Positions 17,827-27,042 of a stretch of DNA of 64,000 nt are shown here, in pieces. Each line of letters starts with the position of its first letter. Position 1 is the stretch's first letter. Position numbers and translations under genes: made by a program. The DNA comes from Pseudomonadota bacterium (GTDB lineage: Bacteria; Desulfobacterota; Binatia; Binatales; Binataceae), in assembly GCA_021324855.1 (NCBI GenBank), contig JAJPIG010000004.1, forward strand, positions 94,603 through 158,602. Reading direction: 5' to 3'. The notes under the pieces are model-generated. The model did not search any database. It had not been told where the DNA came from and saw nothing but the letters and a program-made list of their open reading frames with translations.

Positions 17827-19119
17827 ATGAGCGGATTGACGCAATCACAGAGCGCGCAGAGCAACGGGCATCCGACGGTCGATCCGACCCGCGTCCCGTA
17901 TCGCGTTTTCACCGATCCCGAGCTTTACGCCCGCGAACAGGAGGTTCTGTTCCGCGGACCGACGTGGAATTATCTCTGTCTCGAAGCGGAGCTCAGGAAC
18001 CCGGGCGATTTCCGCGCCAACTTCGTCGGCGAGACCCCCGTCTTCATCACCCGCGATGCGAAGGGCGAGCTCCATGCGCTGGTGAATCGATGCGCCCATC
18101 GGGGAGCGATGGTGTGCCGCGAAGTGCGCGGCAATCGCAAGACCATGGTCTGCCCGTACCATCAATGGAGCTACGATCTGAACGGCGCGCTGCGCGGCGT
18201 GCCTTTCCGCCGCGGGATCAACGGGCGCGGCGGCTACGCGGCGGACTTCAAATTGTCGGAACATTCGCTGACGCCGCTTAAGGTCGCGACCTACCGCGGG
18301 TTGGTCTTCGGCACTTTCTCGGATTCGGTCGCGCCGCTGCCGGAGTATCTCGGCCCCGGGATGTGCGAGCATCTCGACACCATCTTCAACCGACCGGTCA
18401 CGGTGCTCGGCTTCAGCCGGCAGCTCATTAAGGGCAACTGGAAGGTCTACGCCGAGAACACCAAGGACCCCTATCACGGCAGCCTCCTGCATATGTTCCA
18501 CGCGACCTTCGGCAGCTATCGCTCGTCGCAGGACGGCGGGATGGTGGTCGAGGGCTTCAACAGCAAGATGATCGCGCTCAGGGCTGAGGAAGCGCAGGAA
18601 GTTTCAGTCTATACGAAGGAATCGGTCCAAAGCTTCTCCAAGACGCTGAAGCTTGCCGACCCGAGCCTGCTCGCGTCACGCCCCGAGTTCGACCGTTTCA
18701 CGACCACCATTCAGTTCATCTTCCCAACGCTCGTCATCCAGCAAATCAGCAACACCCTGGCGACGCGGCAGATCGTTCCGCGCGGCGTCGATCGGTTCGA
18801 GCTGCTGGTGACCTACTTCGGCTATGAAGACGACGATCCCGAGCTGCGCAACATGCGCATCAAGCAATCGAATCTGATCGGGCCGGCGGGCCTGATCGCG
18901 CTCGAAGACGGCTACGCGGTGGAGTTGGTGCAACGCGCTGTCAGCTATGACAGCCACGCGACTTCGTATATCGAACTCGGCGGACGCGGCATCGAGAACC
19001 AGGACAGTCTTGTGACCGAGACCGCGATCCGGGGATTTTGGAAAGGATACGGGGAATTGATGGGCTTGCGATGGGGCGCCTCGGCGGATGGACACAACGG
19101 AACTGCGCGCGCAAATTGA
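17827..19119 (+). CDS. Rieske ring-hydroxylating oxygenase, alpha subunit
   Basis: 430 residues from the ATG at 17827 (purine-rich GGGAAGG upstream). The open frame extends upstream, but those residues overlap the previous gene. The Rieske [2Fe-2S] ligands are Cys89-x-His91 and Cys109-x2-His112, and the mononuclear iron site is Asp214, His217 and His222 in NTKDPYHGSLLH. It belongs with the anthranilate/benzoate/salicylate-type alpha subunits and has a beta subunit encoded immediately after (32-base overlap). It would cis-dihydroxylate or monooxygenate an aromatic ring in the cytoplasm. No ferredoxin or reductase gene is nearby, so electrons must come from elsewhere. Confidence 0.93.
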   Translation: MSGLTQSQSAQSNGHPTVDPTRVPYRVFTDPELYAREQEVLFRGPTWNYLCLEAELRNPGDFRANFVGETPVFITRDAKGELHALVNRCAHRGAMVCREVRGNRKTMVCPYHQWSYDLNGALRGVPFRRGINGRGGYAADFKLSEHSLTPLKVATYRGLVFGTFSDSVAPLPEYLGPGMCEHLDTIFNRPVTVLGFSRQLIKGNWKVYAENTKDPYHGSLLHMFHATFGSYRSSQDGGMVVEGFNSKMIALRAEEAQEVSVYTKESVQSFSKTLKLADPSLLASRPEFDRFTTTIQFIFPTLVIQQISNTLATRQIVPRGVDRFELLVTYFGYEDDDPELRNMRIKQSNLIGPAGLIALEDGYAVELVQRAVSYDSHATSYIELGGRGIENQDSLVTETAIRGFWKGYGELMGLRWGASADGHNGTARAN

Positions 19120-19573
19120 AGATCTGATCGACGCCTACGTCGATTGCCTCGACAGCGACCGGCTTGAGGAGTGGCCCGACTTCTTCACCGAGCGCTGCAT
19201 CTACAAGGTAATCCCGTACGAGAACGCGACGCTCGGGATGCCGATACCGCTGATGTACGGCGACAGCCGTGGGATGCTGCGCGACCGGATCGTGGCGCAT
19301 CGCAACGCCAACTTCTTCGCGCCGCATCTTTATCGGCATCTGGTCAGCCATATTCGCATCGTCGGGCGCGAGAACGGCGCGATCTCGACGCGCGCCAATT
19401 ATGCCGTCTTCCGCACGATGCTCGATCCATCGGATTACGGCCGTTCCGAATTGTTCAGCGTCGGTGTCTACCAGGATGTGATCGTGTTCGAAGACGGCAA
19501 GCCGCGCTTCAAGGAAAAGATCGTCGTGGTCGATACCAGCCAGGTTCCGACCCTGCTCGTCACACCGCTTTAG
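19088..19573 (+). CDS. Rieske ring-hydroxylating oxygenase, beta subunit
   Basis: 161 residues with the SnoaL/NTF2-like cone fold of dioxygenase small subunits: IEDLIDAYVDCLDSDRLEEW at the N-terminus, TERCIYKVIP, and a VGVYQDVIVFEDGKPRFKEK C-terminal sheet. Beta subunits are structural partners in alpha3beta3 oxygenases and carry no cofactor. The ATG at 19088 lies inside the end of the alpha gene (32-base overlap), showing translational coupling and an obligate pair. The sequence is closest in style to anthranilate/benzoate dioxygenase small subunits. Confidence 0.9.
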   Translation: MDTTELRAQIEDLIDAYVDCLDSDRLEEWPDFFTERCIYKVIPYENATLGMPIPLMYGDSRGMLRDRIVAHRNANFFAPHLYRHLVSHIRIVGRENGAISTRANYAVFRTMLDPSDYGRSELFSVGVYQDVIVFEDGKPRFKEKIVVVDTSQVPTLLVTPL

Positions 19574-19606
19574 CTCGGCCTACATTTTGAGCGCGGCTGG
19601 ACAGCG

Positions 19607-22045
19607 ATGCCGGTTCGGCGCTATGACCAGCCGCAAAGCCAGGGGAGTGCCTTGAAGTACGTCGGCGCTGAAGTCACTGCCGTCAAAAGCAGAAAATTGG
19701 TCGCCGGAAGAGGTCAGTATGCCGGCGACATCTACCTCGACGGGATGCTGCACGTCGCTTTCCTGCGTAGCCCGCATGCTCATGCGCGCATTCGGAAAAT
19801 CGATACGAGCGAAGCGCGCGCGATTCCCGGCGTCGTGCACGTTTTGACGGCCGAGGAGGTCAATCGCGACCTCGGTCCGCTGCTTTACACGATCGAACCG
19901 GAGGGGATGGGCGCCAAGCGCGCGCAGCTCTTTGCGCTGCCGCCCAAAAAAGTCAGGTTCGTCGGCGAACCGGTGGCGGTCGTCGCGGCGCACGACAAGT
20001 ACACCGCGCGCAAAGCCGCCGACTTGATCGAAGTCGATTATGAGAGTTTGCCCGCGGTGGTTGATTGCGAGGCCGCGCTTGAGCCGGGCGCAGAGCTGAT
20101 CGAACCCGAATGGAGCGACAATCTGCTGGGCAGCCGCGATTTTCGTTCCGGTGATCCCGACCGCGCGTTCGCCGAGGCCGACGGCGTGGTGAAGGGCACC
20201 GTGCGCACGCATCGCTATCTCGGCACGCCGATCGAGCCGCGCGCCTACGTCGTAAACTACGACAGCTTCGAAGGGCGGCTGACGTTCTGGGCCTCGACGC
20301 AGCATCCGCATCAGCTCCGCGCCTGCCTGGCGGATACGCTCGGCCTTCCCGAGGCAAGTGTGCGCGTGATCCAGGCCGACGTCGGCGGCGCATTCGGATT
20401 GAAGACGCCTTTCTATCCCGATGAAGCGCTGATCGCGTATCTGGCGTACAAGCTCGGCCGGCCGATCAAATGGATCGAGGAGCGCGCTGAAAATTTTCTC
20501 GCCGGCGGACACGCCCGCGAGGAGCGGCTGCACTACGAGGCTGCGTATCGCAAGGACGGCTCGGTGACGGGTCTCCGCGTGCGGATCATCGCCGACGTCG
20601 GTGCGCAGAGCACGCTCCAGGGCTGTTGGATGGCGTATGTGACCGCATCGTGCATTCCGACGGTTTACAAGATTCCAAACTGCGAAATTCGTCTGCAGGT
20701 CGCCGTCACCAATAAATGTCCATGGACCGCGTATCGCGGCTTCGGCAAGGAAGCGGCGACCTTCCTGATGGAGCGGCTGATGGACGAGGTAGCCGCCGCG
20801 ACCGGGATCGATCGCGCGGCGGTGCGCCTCAGGAACTACATCCAACCCGAGGATTTTCCCTACCACCAGGTCTCCGGATCGATTCTCGACAGCGGCAATT
20901 ATCCCGCCGCCATGACGCGGCTGCTCAAGATGCTCGATTACGATCGCTTCGAGAGCGAACGCGAGGCCGCTCGAAAGCAGGGACGGCGCATCGGGATCGG
21001 AATCGCACACGAGCTGATGCCCGAGGGCTGCACGCTGCCGAGTTCGCTCATCAGCGGCTACGACGGCTGCACGATTCGCGTCACGCCGTCGGGCGACATC
21101 AAGGTGCTGACCGGCGTCACCTCGCCGGGCACCGGCAACGAAACCGGAATCGCGCAGATCGTCGCCGATACGCTCGGCGCCGACCTGAAACGAATTTTCG
21201 TCGTTCAGGGTGACACCGAGATCTGTCCGTTCGGGCTCGGCAATTTCAGCTCGCGCAGCATCCTGATCGGCGGCGCGGCGGCGCGCGAGGCCGCGGTCGA
21301 CATTCGCGCCAAGATGTTCAAGGTCGCATCGAAGATGCTCGAGGTGATGCCGGCCGATCTCGATGCCGAGGACGGGCAGATCTTCGTCAAGGACGCCCGC
21401 AGTCATGCGGTCAGCTTCGCCGACGTGACGCGCGCCATCTATCGCGAATCGTACGGTCCGCACGCGCTCGATTTCGAGCCCGGCCTTGAAGTTACGCGCT
21501 ACTATCGAACGCCCAACGTCTATCATCAGCCGCAGCTTCATCCGTTCGGCGGCTTCAGCGCCTACCCGTCATGGCCCTACGGGCTTGCGGGGTGCGTGGT
21601 GGAGGTCGATCCGGAAACCGGCGCGGTAAAAATTTTGCGCTACTGTTATGTGCATGATTCGGGCAAAATCGTGAATCCACTGCTCGCCGAGGGCAACCTT
21701 CACGGTGGCTTCGCTCAGGGGATCGGCGGCGCGATGTACGAGAATCTGGCGTACGACGAGAACGGGCAGTTGCGCACGACGACCTTCTACGATTACACGA
21801 TCCCGACCGCGGTCGATCTGCCGCACTTCGAGGTCGAGCACCAGGAGACGCTCTCGCCGTTCAATCCGCTCGGATGCAAAGGTGTCGGCGAGTCGGGAAT
21901 CGGCGCGCCACTGAGCGCGATCTGCAGCGCTATCGAAAACGCGCTCCCGGAACTCAAGCTGCAGCTTCGCGAAACGCCGCTTACGCCGAACCGCGTGTGG
22001 GGCGCGATTGAGCGGGCGCGGCGCGCAGGAAACGGTAAAGCATGA
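19607..22045 (+). CDS. Molybdenum hydroxylase large (molybdopterin) subunit
   Basis: 812 residues, normal for the xanthine dehydrogenase/CoxL family. The N-terminal ald_xan_dh domain starts at VGAEVTAVKSRKLVAGRGQY. Molybdopterin-contact loops include GGAFGLKTPF and the active-site AYRGFGKEAA. The catalytic Glu is Glu762 in KGVGESGIGAP. The motif is not the AYxCSFR of true (form I) CO dehydrogenase, so an aromatic, N-heterocyclic or aldehyde substrate is more likely. The order large, medium, small follows with overlaps, making a complete three-subunit enzyme. It begins 33 bases after the Rieske beta subunit in what appears to be one operon, an uncommon pairing. Confidence 0.92.
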   Translation: MPVRRYDQPQSQGSALKYVGAEVTAVKSRKLVAGRGQYAGDIYLDGMLHVAFLRSPHAHARIRKIDTSEARAIPGVVHVLTAEEVNRDLGPLLYTIEPEGMGAKRAQLFALPPKKVRFVGEPVAVVAAHDKYTARKAADLIEVDYESLPAVVDCEAALEPGAELIEPEWSDNLLGSRDFRSGDPDRAFAEADGVVKGTVRTHRYLGTPIEPRAYVVNYDSFEGRLTFWASTQHPHQLRACLADTLGLPEASVRVIQADVGGAFGLKTPFYPDEALIAYLAYKLGRPIKWIEERAENFLAGGHAREERLHYEAAYRKDGSVTGLRVRIIADVGAQSTLQGCWMAYVTASCIPTVYKIPNCEIRLQVAVTNKCPWTAYRGFGKEAATFLMERLMDEVAAATGIDRAAVRLRNYIQPEDFPYHQVSGSILDSGNYPAAMTRLLKMLDYDRFESEREAARKQGRRIGIGIAHELMPEGCTLPSSLISGYDGCTIRVTPSGDIKVLTGVTSPGTGNETGIAQIVADTLGADLKRIFVVQGDTEICPFGLGNFSSRSILIGGAAAREAAVDIRAKMFKVASKMLEVMPADLDAEDGQIFVKDARSHAVSFADVTRAIYRESYGPHALDFEPGLEVTRYYRTPNVYHQPQLHPFGGFSAYPSWPYGLAGCVVEVDPETGAVKILRYCYVHDSGKIVNPLLAEGNLHGGFAQGIGGAMYENLAYDENGQLRTTTFYDYTIPTAVDLPHFEVEHQETLSPFNPLGCKGVGESGIGAPLSAICSAIENALPELKLQLRETPLTPNRVWGAIERARRAGNGKA

Positions 22046-22899
22046 TTTCGCAGGAATACGAATTTTTCGCTCCCAAAGAACTTGCCGAGGCGCTTGCGAT
22101 TCTGCATCGTTTTGCCGGCAAAGCCCGGCCGCTCTCCGGCGGGATGACGCTGGTGCCGATGATGACGCTCGGGGTCGCGCAGCCGGAAGCGATCGTCAGC
22201 TTGAACCATATTGCGGGACTCGACTTCATCGTCGAGACGCCCGAGATCATTCGGATCGGCGCGATGACGCGGCATCGCACGCTCGAGACCAACACCCTCA
22301 TCCGGCGTTATCTGCCGCTGCTCTCCGAGGCCGCGAGCCACATCGGCGATGTCCAGGTCCGTCATCGCGGGACGATCGGCGGCAGCCTCTCGCATGCCGA
22401 TCCTGCTGCCGACTATCCGCCGATCATGCTGGTTATCGGCGCGCGCATGAAGATTGCGAACGCGGCAGGCGAGCGCTGGGTTGCGGCTCGCGATTATTTC
22501 AAAGGTCTGATGGAAACCGATCTCCGCCCCGGCGACCTGCTGATCGAGATCGAAGCGCCGAAGCTCGCAGGACGGTTCGGCACCGGCTACCAGCGTCTCC
22601 ATCGGATCGAGGGCAATTTCCCGATCGTCAATGCCGCCGCGGTCATCGAGCAAGGCTTTCGTTCCGCGCGCCTCGCGCTGGGCGGAATTGGCGATCGGGC
22701 GCTGCTCGTGGAAATCGAAAAACATCTGCGTAATGGATTTAATGACGCCGCGCTCGACGCAATTTCGGACGCGGCCTACGCCGTGGCCAAAGACGCGCCG
22801 TCCGATTTGAACGGCGATACCGAATATCGGCGCGCGATGGCGCGCGTCTTTGCAAAGCGTGCCGTCAAGCTCGCCGCCGCCGCGATCCCGGCGAATTGA
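22042..22899 (+). CDS. Molybdenum hydroxylase FAD (medium) subunit
   Basis: 285 residues, CoxM/FAD_binding_5 family. The FAD pyrophosphate loops are seen as PLSGGMTLVPMM near residue 35 and TIGGSLSHADPAADYP near residue 115. The start overlaps the stop of the large-subunit gene by four bases (ATGA). The subunit passes electrons from the [2Fe-2S] small subunit to NAD or another acceptor. It is of standard length and lacks the extra [4Fe-4S] insertion of 4-hydroxybenzoyl-CoA reductase, so that enzyme can be set aside. Confidence 0.92.
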   Translation: MISQEYEFFAPKELAEALAILHRFAGKARPLSGGMTLVPMMTLGVAQPEAIVSLNHIAGLDFIVETPEIIRIGAMTRHRTLETNTLIRRYLPLLSEAASHIGDVQVRHRGTIGGSLSHADPAADYPPIMLVIGARMKIANAAGERWVAARDYFKGLMETDLRPGDLLIEIEAPKLAGRFGTGYQRLHRIEGNFPIVNAAAVIEQGFRSARLALGGIGDRALLVEIEKHLRNGFNDAALDAISDAAYAVAKDAPSDLNGDTEYRRAMARVFAKRAVKLAAAAIPAN

Positions 22900-22918
22900 A
22901 CAACCCTCGAGAGCGTCG

Positions 22919-23398
22919 ATGAGAGTACCGATCGAAGTCACCGTCAACGGCAAGGCCCATCGGGTCGAGGTCGACACGCGCACTGTGCTCGCCGACATGA
23001 TTCGCGATCAACTGCGGCTGACCGGGACGCACGTCGGCTGCGGCACCGGCAGTTGCGGCGCGTGCACCGTGATGCTCAACGGGCGCACAGTGAAGTCGTG
23101 CTGCATCCTTGCGCCGGATGTCGATGGGCAGGAGATCATGACCATCGAGGGTCTGGCCGATGACCCGCGCCATCTGCATCCGATCCAGGAAGCGTTCGTG
23201 GTCAATCACGGCCTGCAGTGCGGCTATTGCACGCCTGGGATGGTTCTGTCGGCGTTGCAGCTTCTGAACGAAAATCCGCATCCGGCGGAAGCTGAGATTC
23301 GACGCGGCATCGCGGGAAATCTCTGCCGATGCACCGGCTATCAGTTTATCGTCAAGTCGATCGAGGCCGCGGCCGCGAAGATGGCGTCGAAGAAGTAG
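22919..23398 (+). CDS. Molybdenum hydroxylase [2Fe-2S] (small) subunit
   Basis: 159 residues from the ATG at 22919. The plant-type ferredoxin cluster uses Cys41, Cys46, Cys49 and Cys61, and the second C-terminal cluster uses Cys101, Cys104, Cys136 and Cys138 (CGYC and CRC motifs). It relays electrons from the molybdenum site to FAD. The start lies 19 bases after the medium subunit stop. All eight cluster cysteines are present, so the enzyme appears functional. Confidence 0.94.
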   Translation: MRVPIEVTVNGKAHRVEVDTRTVLADMIRDQLRLTGTHVGCGTGSCGACTVMLNGRTVKSCCILAPDVDGQEIMTIEGLADDPRHLHPIQEAFVVNHGLQCGYCTPGMVLSALQLLNENPHPAEAEIRRGIAGNLCRCTGYQFIVKSIEAAAAKMASKK

Positions 23399-23413
23399 CG
23401 ACGGAGTTTGCTC

Positions 23414-24115
23414 ATGGACAAGATCACGCTCTACCAGTGGCCCGCGATTACGGGCCTCGAATCCGCTTCGCCGTTCTGCATGAAGATCCACTGGGCGCTG
23501 GCATACAAGCGCCTGGTGTTCGATCCGGTCACGATGGCCGACCGCGCGGCGGTTATCGCGCTGAATCCGCGCGCGAAGCTGCCCGCCCTCAAATACGGCG
23601 ACAACATCATCTCCGACTCGACCGACATCATACGCTTCATCGAAGAGCGTCATCCGGAGCCGCGGCTCTATCCGACCGATCCGGCGGCGCGCGCCCGCGC
23701 GATCATCCTCGAAGACTGGGGCGACGAATCACTTTACTGGCATCTGGTCTACGAGCGGTGGCAGATCGAAGATCAGTACGATGAGTACGCGGCGCAGCTC
23801 TTTCCCGGCGTGCCCAGGCAAGTCCAGCGGCAATTTCGCGAATCCGTAGTTCAGGGCCTCTACGGTCAGGGCTTCGGCCGGATGACCGTGGAGCAGCATC
23901 GCGCGAAACTCGGCGAAGCGCTCGATGCTCTGGATGCGACGCTTGCGGATGCGCAATTCCTGTGCGGCAACGAGTTGAGCGTCGCCGATATCGGAGTCGG
24001 AGCCGAAATCCATGGCCTCGACCTGCCGCTAACGCCCGCGGCGAGCGCGGAGGTGCGCAAGCGCGCCAACGTGATGCGATGGCTCGCTCGCATCGCGAAA
24101 GCGGTCTCGGCCTAG
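23414..24115 (+). CDS. Glutathione S-transferase family protein
   Basis: 233 residues from the ATG at 23414, which has GGAG seven bases upstream; a TTG two codons earlier is less suitable. It has an N-terminal thioredoxin-like domain (SASPFCMKIHWALAYK, then ALNPRAKLPALKYGD and SDSTDIIRFIEERH, the glutathione-binding cis-Pro and SNAIL/TRAIL-like region) and a C-terminal all-helical domain. Relatives in aromatic pathways isomerise or cleave ring-opened or ether intermediates; others detoxify. It is the last gene of the Rieske/Mo-hydroxylase operon (15-base gap) and converges on the next Rieske gene with only ten bases between stops. Confidence 0.88.
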   Translation: MDKITLYQWPAITGLESASPFCMKIHWALAYKRLVFDPVTMADRAAVIALNPRAKLPALKYGDNIISDSTDIIRFIEERHPEPRLYPTDPAARARAIILEDWGDESLYWHLVYERWQIEDQYDEYAAQLFPGVPRQVQRQFRESVVQGLYGQGFGRMTVEQHRAKLGEALDALDATLADAQFLCGNELSVADIGVGAEIHGLDLPLTPAASAEVRKRANVMRWLARIAKAVSA

Positions 24116-24125
24116 CATCGATATT

Positions 24126-25445
24126 TCATTCTGCGGTCATCAGTTCGAGCCACGCGCGCGCCTGGTTGCGCATCGGCAGCTCGCTGGTGCCGGTCCCGGT
24201 GAACGCGCCATCCGCTACGGTGTCGCGGCCGTCATTGCGATGGAAGCTCACCCACTCGCCGGCGCGCACATCGAGTCCGTGCTGTACGCGCTCGAACGCC
24301 TCGAGGTCGTCCGGCATCATGTTCGATGACGGCGAATTCATGAGCATCGCGTAGGCGAGCGTGCGCCGGTAGCTCTCCGGAGCCGCACCGATCAGACGGA
24401 ACGTATAGGCCTCGACCAGCGTGCGATCGACGGCGAGCGGCCGGATCACGCGCAACTGATGATATGCAGCCTGGATCGTCATGCTTGGGTAGATGATCGA
24501 ATTGTGACGGTTGACCGAAAGGATCTCACGCATCCGCTCGGTTCCGCGCGCCTGCTCCAGCGCGGCGACATACGGACGCTCGTAGCTGTCAGGGTTGAAG
24601 AACCCGCCCATGAAACTGTGCCCGTGTGGAAACCCCGCCACGCCAATCCGGTCCATGATTGATTGCGGCGTGCCGTTCTTGCCGATGGTCGAGAGCGTCT
24701 CGCCGACCCACGAATCGGCTGGCGTCTCGGGGTCGCTCATTTCTGCGAGTTGCGTGCGCGCCGACTCGATCGCCGATTCGTGCACGCTCAATGCATGCAT
24801 CGTGTCATTCAGATTCTCGAGAAACAGCTTCCAGTTGTTGCGCTGGAGGACGCGGAAAGGCGGATCGGCAATTTCGATTCGTCCGGACGGCGCCCGATCG
24901 GCAATATCGTCGAGCGAAGTGACGATCCCGTCCAGGAAGCTCCGCAGGTCCGGACCCTCCGCGGCGAGGCTTGCGAAGACGAATCCCCGGTAGCTGTCGA
25001 CCCGCGGCGCCGACGGCATCCAGAAAGCGCGATCGGCGACATCGAACGCGGTGCCGTCGTAGCCCCGGCGAAGCGGCACAGAGAGCACTGAGCCGTCGGT
25101 GCGGAACGTCCAGCCGTGATAGCAGCATCGAAAATGTCGCACGTTGCCCGCGCCGCCGACCAGCCGCGCGCCGCGATGGCCGCATCGATTGTAAAGCGCC
25201 CGAATCGATCCGTCGTCGTGCCGCACGATCACCATCGGCTGCCGGCCGATTTGCGTTGTGAGATAGTCGCCCGGCTTTGGAAGCTGGCTTTCGTGCGCGA
25301 CGTAAATCCAGGTGCGTTCGAAGATACGTTCCATCTCGAGCGCGAAAATCGCGGGATCTACGTAGATCGAGCGATGCACCCGGTTTGGTTCCACCAGCCG
25401 TCGCAGTGCGTCAGGGCTGATGCGTGATGAGTCGGGCACCGGCAT
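24126..25445 (-). CDS. Rieske oxygenase alpha subunit without adjacent beta subunit
   Basis: 439 residues. Rieske ligands are Cys88-x-His90 and Cys107-x2-His110; the iron site is Asp214, His217 and His222 (NLNDTMHALSVH). Unlike two of the other alpha genes in this window it has no beta-subunit gene beside it, so it may be a homotrimeric (alpha3) oxygenase or borrow a partner. It stands as a single gene, divergent from the VAO-type flavoprotein gene at 25537 with 91 bases between starts, so the two may share regulation. Many alpha3 enzymes are demethylases or monooxygenases; the substrate cannot be read from sequence. Confidence 0.9.
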   Translation of the reverse strand: MPVPDSSRISPDALRRLVEPNRVHRSIYVDPAIFALEMERIFERTWIYVAHESQLPKPGDYLTTQIGRQPMVIVRHDDGSIRALYNRCGHRGARLVGGAGNVRHFRCCYHGWTFRTDGSVLSVPLRRGYDGTAFDVADRAFWMPSAPRVDSYRGFVFASLAAEGPDLRSFLDGIVTSLDDIADRAPSGRIEIADPPFRVLQRNNWKLFLENLNDTMHALSVHESAIESARTQLAEMSDPETPADSWVGETLSTIGKNGTPQSIMDRIGVAGFPHGHSFMGGFFNPDSYERPYVAALEQARGTERMREILSVNRHNSIIYPSMTIQAAYHQLRVIRPLAVDRTLVEAYTFRLIGAAPESYRRTLAYAMLMNSPSSNMMPDDLEAFERVQHGLDVRAGEWVSFHRNDGRDTVADGAFTGTGTSELPMRNQARAWLELMTAE

Positions 25446-25536
25446 CGGGCGACCTCCAATAATCTCAGGTTATCGCATTTTCCGTCACGTGAGCTAATCT
25501 CCCGGGATTGAGCGAGATGTAACGAAGGAGCAGCGG

Positions 25537-27042
25537 ATGACGACGGTTCCGAAAGCGTTCTGGGATGAGCTGCGCGGCGAGCTCGGCGCGGAAGCGATCG
25601 ATTTTTCAAGCGCGGCCGTCGCCGACTACGGCGCTAACATGATGCCCTCGGGCGATCGGCTGCCGGGCGGCGTCGTCTACCCAGCCTCGACCGCCGAAGT
25701 GCAGACCGTCGTGCGCGCCGCCAATCGCCATCGCGTGACGCTGTGGCCCATCAGCACCGGCCGCAACGTCGGGATTGGCGAGAAGAGCCCCGTGCGCGAA
25801 GGACAGGTGGTGGTGCATCTGCGCCGCATGAACAAAATCCATGAAATCGACGAGACGCTATGCTTTGCCGACCTCGACCCGGGCGTGACGTTCAAGCAGC
25901 TTTACGAGGAACTCGGACGCCGCGGCCACAAGCTCATGATGTCGAGCACGTCGGGGCCGACCGACGGCAGTATCGTCGGCAACGCGATCGACAAGGGCGC
26001 CGGCTACACGCCGTACTTCGATCACTTCGGGATGACCTGCGGGCTTGAGGTCGTGCTTGGCGACGGCCGCATTCTGCGCACCGCCGACGGCGCGTCGCCG
26101 GGCGCGAAGACCTGGCATCTGGTGAAGTATGGGCTTGGTCCGTTTCTAGATGGCCTTTTTGTACAATCGAATTTCGGAATTGTGACGCGCGCCGGGATGT
26201 GGCTGATGCCGCGGCCACCAGTGATCCGCGCCTTCATCTTCACTTTTCCCGATGATGACGATTTCGGCGCGATTATCGATTTGATCCGTCCGCTGAAGCT
26301 CAACAATCTCGTGCCCACCCTGCTCAAGGTCACCAACGACGTCTACAGCCTCGGCACGGTTGAGACTTATCCGTATGCTCGGACCGGCGGACGCACGCCG
26401 CTTCCCGACGATCTGCGGCGCGAGTTGCAGCGCAAGCACGGGATCGGATCATGGTCCGTGAGCGGCGCGTTCTATGGCGATTCTGAGGAGAGCGTCCGTC
26501 CGATGATCGAGCGCGTGCGGCGCCATTTCGAAAGCAGCGGCAAGGCGCGTTACGTCAGTCACGAGCAGGCGCGCGAAAACCCGATCTTCCGGATCCATCT
26601 TGACACATTTTCGGGCACGCCGACCGAGGAAGAGATGCCGCTGCACGACTGGCGTCCCGGCGGCGGCTCGATCTGGTTCCTGCCGACCACGCCGATGATC
26701 GGCTCGATCGCCAACCAGCATCAGCGGATGTCGCGGCGCATCCTGTCGCACTACGGCTTCGAGTTTATCACTGAGTACGTCTGCACCGGACGGGCGAGCC
26801 GCGCGCTGCATCCGCTGATCTTCAACCGCAAGGATGCCGACGAAAGCCAGCGCGCCGCCGAATGCTTCCGCGCCCTGATGGCGGCCTACGCAGAGGCGGG
26901 CTACCCATTGTCGCGGGCTCCGACCGAGTTTCAGGAAGAGGCGATGGCGCGACTTCAAGTAATACCTCAAGTTTGCAGCGATCTGAAGCGCGTCCTCGAT
27001 CCAAACAGCGTCATCGCGCCGGGCAAATACGGGATTGTCTGA
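25537..27042 (+). CDS. VAO/PCMH-family FAD oxidase or dehydrogenase
   Basis: 501 residues. The N-terminal PP-loop FAD-binding domain is seen in PASTAEVQTVVRAANRH and TLWPISTGRNVGIG, followed by GNAIDKGAGYTPYFDHFG and GLEVVLGDGRILRT. The C-terminal substrate domain ends VIAPGKYGIV, as in 4-cresol dehydrogenase and vanillyl-alcohol oxidase. The enzyme would oxidise a para-alkylphenol or benzylic alcohol through a quinone methide. No cytochrome c gene is adjacent, so it may be an oxidase or use a remote acceptor. A 2-oxoglutarate/Fe(II)-type oxygenase follows 80 bases downstream. Two paralogs lie at 31294-32835 and 33201-34778. Confidence 0.88.
   Translation: MTTVPKAFWDELRGELGAEAIDFSSAAVADYGANMMPSGDRLPGGVVYPASTAEVQTVVRAANRHRVTLWPISTGRNVGIGEKSPVREGQVVVHLRRMNKIHEIDETLCFADLDPGVTFKQLYEELGRRGHKLMMSSTSGPTDGSIVGNAIDKGAGYTPYFDHFGMTCGLEVVLGDGRILRTADGASPGAKTWHLVKYGLGPFLDGLFVQSNFGIVTRAGMWLMPRPPVIRAFIFTFPDDDDFGAIIDLIRPLKLNNLVPTLLKVTNDVYSLGTVETYPYARTGGRTPLPDDLRRELQRKHGIGSWSVSGAFYGDSEESVRPMIERVRRHFESSGKARYVSHEQARENPIFRIHLDTFSGTPTEEEMPLHDWRPGGGSIWFLPTTPMIGSIANQHQRMSRRILSHYGFEFITEYVCTGRASRALHPLIFNRKDADESQRAAECFRALMAAYAEAGYPLSRAPTEFQEEAMARLQVIPQVCSDLKRVLDPNSVIAPGKYGIV

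Noticed and set aside
19580..21541. Long minus-strand open frame opposite the molybdenum subunit
   Set aside because: Shadow of the large subunit caused by GC-rich codons; no domain pattern.
22042..22899. 4-Hydroxybenzoyl-CoA reductase beta subunit
   Set aside because: Length is standard (285 residues) and the extra [4Fe-4S] insertion is missing.
19607..23398. CO dehydrogenase (CoxLMS)
   Set aside because: The large subunit lacks the Cys-containing active-site loop of form I enzymes.
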